Positions 6,284 to 8,694 of a DNA stretch of 8,694 nt are shown in pieces (position 1 is the stretch's first letter; each line of letters opens with the position of its first letter). Source of the stretch: Gammaproteobacteria bacterium (GTDB lineage: Bacteria > Pseudomonadota > Gammaproteobacteria > PS1 > Pseudothioglobaceae); the NCBI GenBank assembly GCA_028599035.1, contig JAQRMT010000060.1:1-8694 (forward strand). Direction: 5' to 3'. The notes beneath the pieces were generated by a model, which was not told the origin of the DNA, did not search any database, and saw only the letters and a list, made by a program, of their open reading frames with translations. A program made the position numbers and the translations under genes.

Positions 6284-6571
6284 ATGAATATTCGCCCCCT
6301 TCACGACCGTGTGGTCGTTCGTAGAATAGAAGAAGAAAAGACCACTGCCAGCGGTCTAATCATCCCTGATTCGGCCACTGAAAAGCCCTCAGAAGGCGTT
6401 GTGGTTGCCGTTGGTAATGGTAAAAAAAATGACAATGGCAACACAATCGCATTGGATGTAGTAGTCGGCAATAAAGTATTGTTTGATCAATTTGCTGGCA
6501 CTGAAATCAAAGTAGAAGGCGAAGACTTGCTGGTAATGAGCGAAAGCGACATTGTTGCAGTAGTTAATTAA
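6284..6571 (+). CDS. groES: Co-chaperonin GroES (Cpn10)
   Basis: GroES forms the heptameric lid of the GroEL folding chamber in the cytoplasm. The 95-residue protein has the usual length (E. coli 97) and begins with the canonical MNIRPLHDRVVV strand. The mobile loop spans about 16-34, with the GroEL-contacting hydrophobic tripeptide Leu25-Ile26-Ile27 (E. coli Ile-Val-Leu). VAVGNG (41-46) and the C-terminal LLVMSESDIVAVV strand are conserved. The 41-base gap from rpoH holds no CIRCE inverted repeat and no clear sigma-32 promoter; transcription may come partly by read-through from rpoH. groEL follows 18 bases later in the standard chaperonin operon. Confidence 0.98.
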   Translation: MNIRPLHDRVVVRRIEEEKTTASGLIIPDSATEKPSEGVVVAVGNGKKNDNGNTIALDVVVGNKVLFDQFAGTEIKVEGEDLLVMSESDIVAVVN

Positions 6572-6574
6572 ATA

Positions 6575-6580
6575 AAGGAG
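6575..6580 (+). promoter_or_regulatory. Shine-Dalgarno sequence of groEL
   Basis: AAGGAG lies just after the groES stop with 9 bases to the groEL ATG at 6590. This confirms the start that yields the canonical MSAKDIKFG N-terminus. Confidence 0.8.
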
Positions 6581-6589
6581 ATTAAGAAT

Positions 6590-8227
6590 ATGTCAGCAAA
6601 AGATATTAAATTTGGCCCAGAAGCCAGAAACCTAATGTTAGACGGTGTTAACTTATTGGCTAACGCAGTTAAAGTAACCCTAGGACCAAAAGGCAGAAAT
6701 GTCGTCTTAGATAAAGATTTTGGTGGTCCAACTATTACTAAAGACGGCGTTTCAGTCGCCCAAGAAATTGAATTGGAAGGTAAGTTTGAAAATATGGGGG
6801 CACAAATGGTAAAAGAAGTTGCCTCTAAAACCAACGATATTGCTGGCGATGGCACAACCACAGCGACGGTATTAGCACAAGCCCTAGTAATAGAAGGCGT
6901 GAAATCTGTCGCCGCAGGTATGAATCCAATGGACCTTAAACGAGGCATGGACAAAGCAACAGAAGCGGCAGTAGTGGCATTGCGCAAATTATCACAGCCT
7001 TGTCAAGACACCAAAGAGATTGCACAAGTAGGCACTATTTCTGCTAACTCAGATGTTTCTGTGGGTGAAATTATTGCCGAGGCAATGAACAGAGTCGGCA
7101 ATCAAGGCGTTATTACTGTCGAAGAAGGCTCAGGTTTTGATAACGAACTAGAAGTCGTTGAAGGTATGCAGTTTGACCGTGGCTACTTATCGCCCTACTT
7201 CGTCAATAATCAAGATGCAATGACAGCTGATTTAGACAATCCATATATCTTATTACATGACAGTAAAATCTCAAACATTCGTGACCTACTTCCAACACTT
7301 GAATTAGCGCAAAAATCTGGCAGATCAGTATTAATTATTGCCGAAGATATTGAAGGCGAAGCGTTAGCAACATTGGTAGTAAACAACATTCGTGGTATTG
7401 TTAAAGTTGCTGCTGTCAAAGCACCCGGCTTTGGCGACCGTCGTAAGTCTATTTTACAAGACTTGGCTGTTTTAACAGGTGGTGAGGTAATTTCTGAAGA
7501 AGTTGGCTTAACGCTAGAAGCAGTAACTGAAGAGCATTTAGGTGCGGCTAAACGCATTGAAGTCGGCAAAGAAAACACCATTGTTGTGGATGGCTCAGGT
7601 GCTAAAAAAGAAATTGATACTCGCATTACGCAAATTAAAACGCAAATTGAAGTAACCACTTCTGACTACGACAAAGAAAAATTAACCGAACGATTGGCCA
7701 AACTTTCTGGTGGTGTTGCAGTGATTAAAGTCGGCGCTGCTACTGAAGTTGAAATGAAAGAAAAGAAAGACCGTGTTGATGATGCATTAAGCGCAACTCG
7801 TGCTGCTGTAGAAGAAGGTGTTGTGCCTGGCGGTGGTGTTGCATTAGTGCGTGTCATTAGCGCACTTGATAAGTTAAAAGGCGATAATCACGACCAAAAT
7901 ATCGGCATTGATATTATTAAGCGTGCCATGGAAGCCCCTCTTAGACAAATCGTTGAAAATGGCGGTGCAGAGCCTTCTGTAGTATTAAACGAAGTGGCTA
8001 ATGGCAAAGGCAACTACGGCTATAATGCTGGCACAGACGAGTATGGCGATATGCTGAAGATGGGTATTTTAGACCCCACTAAGGTAACGCGTGCTGCCCT
8101 ACAACATGCGGTGAGTATTTCTGGTTTGATGATCACTACTGAGGCAATGGTAACTGAATTGCCTAAGGATAATTCTTCAGCGCCAGCAGATGCAGGTATG
8201 GGCGGCGGAATGCCAGGCATGATGTAG
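6590..8227 (+). CDS. groEL: Chaperonin GroEL (Cpn60)
   Basis: GroEL is the tetradecameric ATP-driven chaperonin that folds non-native proteins with GroES. The 545-residue protein keeps E. coli numbering: the phosphate-binding loop LGPKGRN (31-37), Asp52, the Asp87-Gly-Thr-Thr-Thr nucleotide motif, and the catalytic Asp398 in RVDDAL. The family signature AAVEEGVVPGGG lies at 405-416. The C-terminus ends in a Gly/Met-rich tail (GMGGGMPGMM) that projects into the cavity. No truncation or frameshift is seen. A 3' region with two adjacent hairpins, the second a strong terminator, closes the transcript. Confidence 0.99.
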   Translation: MSAKDIKFGPEARNLMLDGVNLLANAVKVTLGPKGRNVVLDKDFGGPTITKDGVSVAQEIELEGKFENMGAQMVKEVASKTNDIAGDGTTTATVLAQALVIEGVKSVAAGMNPMDLKRGMDKATEAAVVALRKLSQPCQDTKEIAQVGTISANSDVSVGEIIAEAMNRVGNQGVITVEEGSGFDNELEVVEGMQFDRGYLSPYFVNNQDAMTADLDNPYILLHDSKISNIRDLLPTLELAQKSGRSVLIIAEDIEGEALATLVVNNIRGIVKVAAVKAPGFGDRRKSILQDLAVLTGGEVISEEVGLTLEAVTEEHLGAAKRIEVGKENTIVVDGSGAKKEIDTRITQIKTQIEVTTSDYDKEKLTERLAKLSGGVAVIKVGAATEVEMKEKKDRVDDALSATRAAVEEGVVPGGGVALVRVISALDKLKGDNHDQNIGIDIIKRAMEAPLRQIVENGGAEPSVVLNEVANGKGNYGYNAGTDEYGDMLKMGILDPTKVTRAALQHAVSISGLMITTEAMVTELPKDNSSAPADAGMGGGMPGMM

Positions 8228-8275
8228 CTTGTTCTTTATTGCCTTACAAAGCAAATAAAACACTCGCAAAGAAAA

Positions 8276-8305
8276 GTAGTTAATTTAAAGAGATAAGTTA
8301 ACTAC
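8276..8305 (+). repeat. 12-bp hairpin in the groEL 3' untranslated region
   Basis: The arms 8276-8287 and 8294-8305 pair over 12 positions with a single U-G wobble and a 6-base AAGAGA loop. It begins 48 bases after the groEL stop and ends two bases before the terminator stem. It has no U-tract of its own, so it is more likely an mRNA-stabilising stem or a processing site than a terminator; as a near-palindrome in DNA it could also bind a protein. Confidence 0.6.
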
Positions 8306-8307
8306 AT

Positions 8308-8336
8308 AAAAGCCTCGTTTTTACGAGGCTTTTTTT
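8308..8336 (+). terminator. Rho-independent terminator after groEL
   Basis: An 11-bp perfect stem (8308-8318 with 8323-8333, core AGCCTCGT/ACGAGGCT) closes a four-T loop and runs into a seven-T tract at 8330-8336. This is a textbook intrinsic terminator for the rpoH/groESL transcript. The A-tract on the left arm means the stem could also act weakly on the opposite strand. Confidence 0.92.
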
Positions 8337-8338
8337 GG

Positions 8339-8344
8339 TATGAT
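8339..8344 (+). promoter_or_regulatory. Possible -10 element for parE
   Basis: TATGAT (5 of 6 matches to TATAAT) lies directly after the terminator and inside the small palindrome GGTATGATACC (8337-8347). It would start transcription near 8351 with a leader of about 26 bases. No good -35 is seen because the upstream bases belong to the terminator. parE needs a promoter here, since the terminator isolates it from groEL, so the site is plausible but unproven. Confidence 0.35.
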
Positions 8345-8376
8345 ACCGTGCAAAATATCATTAGGCATTACAACTT

Positions 8377-8694
8377 ATGAGTAATTACGACTCTTCATCA
8401 ATTGAAGTCTTATCAGGCTTAGACCCAGTGCGTAAACGCCCAGGTATGTATACTGAAACTGAAAGACCCAATCACTTAGCGCAAGAAGTTATAGACAACA
8501 GCGTCGATGAAGCTGTGGCTGGATATGCCACGCAAATCACCGTTGTGCTTTACAAAGACGGCTCTTTATCGGTTGAGGACGATGGACGAGGTATGCCAGT
8601 TGATATTCACCCTGAAGAAGGTTGTTCTGGCGTTGAGGTTATTCTCACCAAACTCCATGCTGGTGGTAAATTCTCTAACGATTCTTATCAATTC
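8377..8694 (+). CDS. parE: DNA topoisomerase IV subunit B ParE (3' partial)
   Basis: ParE is the ATPase subunit of topoisomerase IV, which with ParC decatenates sister chromosomes. The window holds the first 106 codons, open to the last base. Visible are the N-terminal LSGLDPVRKRPGMYTETERPNHL segment and the GHKL ATPase motifs: EVIDNSVDEA (37-46, with the general base Glu37 and the Mg-binding Asn41), EDDGRGMPVDIHPEEG (67-82, nucleotide-binding Asp68) and LHAGGKFS (93-100). TETERPNHL and DNSVDEA match ParE rather than GyrB, which has a GD-x-DDGTGLHH type insertion and DNAIDEA. The ribosome site is weak (AGG at 8363-8365). Confidence 0.93.
   Translation, partial: MSNYDSSSIEVLSGLDPVRKRPGMYTETERPNHLAQEVIDNSVDEAVAGYATQITVVLYKDGSLSVEDDGRGMPVDIHPEEGCSGVEVILTKLHAGGKFSNDSYQF

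Noticed and set aside
6568..6987. 139-residue open frame on the minus strand opposite the start of groEL
   Set aside because: It is the antisense shadow of the strongly conserved groEL coding sequence, with no ribosome site or family resemblance. The same applies to the minus-strand frames at 324-674, 1127-1336, 4641-4862, 5828-6043, 7210-7659, 7666-7857 and 8020-8220.

Overview
The window is a compact, AT-rich stretch of bacterial chromosome with every recognisable gene on the + strand. All are core housekeeping or envelope genes of a Gram-negative bacterium. Gene order (bamA, lpxD, fabZ, lpxA), a gammaproteobacterial-type RpoH, YggX and a ParE-type (not GyrB-type) ATPase point to a gammaproteobacterium. 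The low GC content and very tight packing would suit a streamlined marine sulfur-oxidiser or symbiont lineage such as SUP05/Thioglobus relatives, but that is a guess from style, not from a diagnostic gene.

Layout. Positions 1-684 hold the C-terminal beta-barrel of BamA, cut by the window edge. It is followed with almost no gaps by lpxD (693-1688), fabZ (1691-2134), lpxA (2146-2937), murJ (2955-4484), yggX (4481-4747) and gmk (4747-5358). The tail of gmk carries a good sigma-70-like promoter inside an inverted repeat. Then come rpoH (5382-6242), groES (6284-6571) and groEL (6590-8227). A 149-base gap holds a 12-bp hairpin and a strong intrinsic terminator, and then parE starts (8377) and runs off the end.

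How the genes work together. BamA, LpxD, FabZ and LpxA build the outer membrane: protein insertion, lipid A acylation, and the 3-hydroxyacyl-ACP pool shared with fatty acid synthesis. MurJ flips lipid II for peptidoglycan. YggX (iron-sulfur protection) and Gmk (GMP to GDP) are co-transcribed passengers with overlapping start/stop codons. RpoH (sigma-32) sits directly upstream of groES-groEL, the classic sigma-32 target. ParE begins a separate transcription unit.

I found no mobile element, CRISPR array, RNA gene, defence system or unknown protein, and no convincing new biological system. The points worth a second look are finer ones: acyl-ruler and active-site substitutions in LpxA and LpxD, the loss of skp and lpxB from the usual cluster, the rpoH-groESL linkage with its unusual promoter/inverted repeat, and tandem hairpins after groEL.
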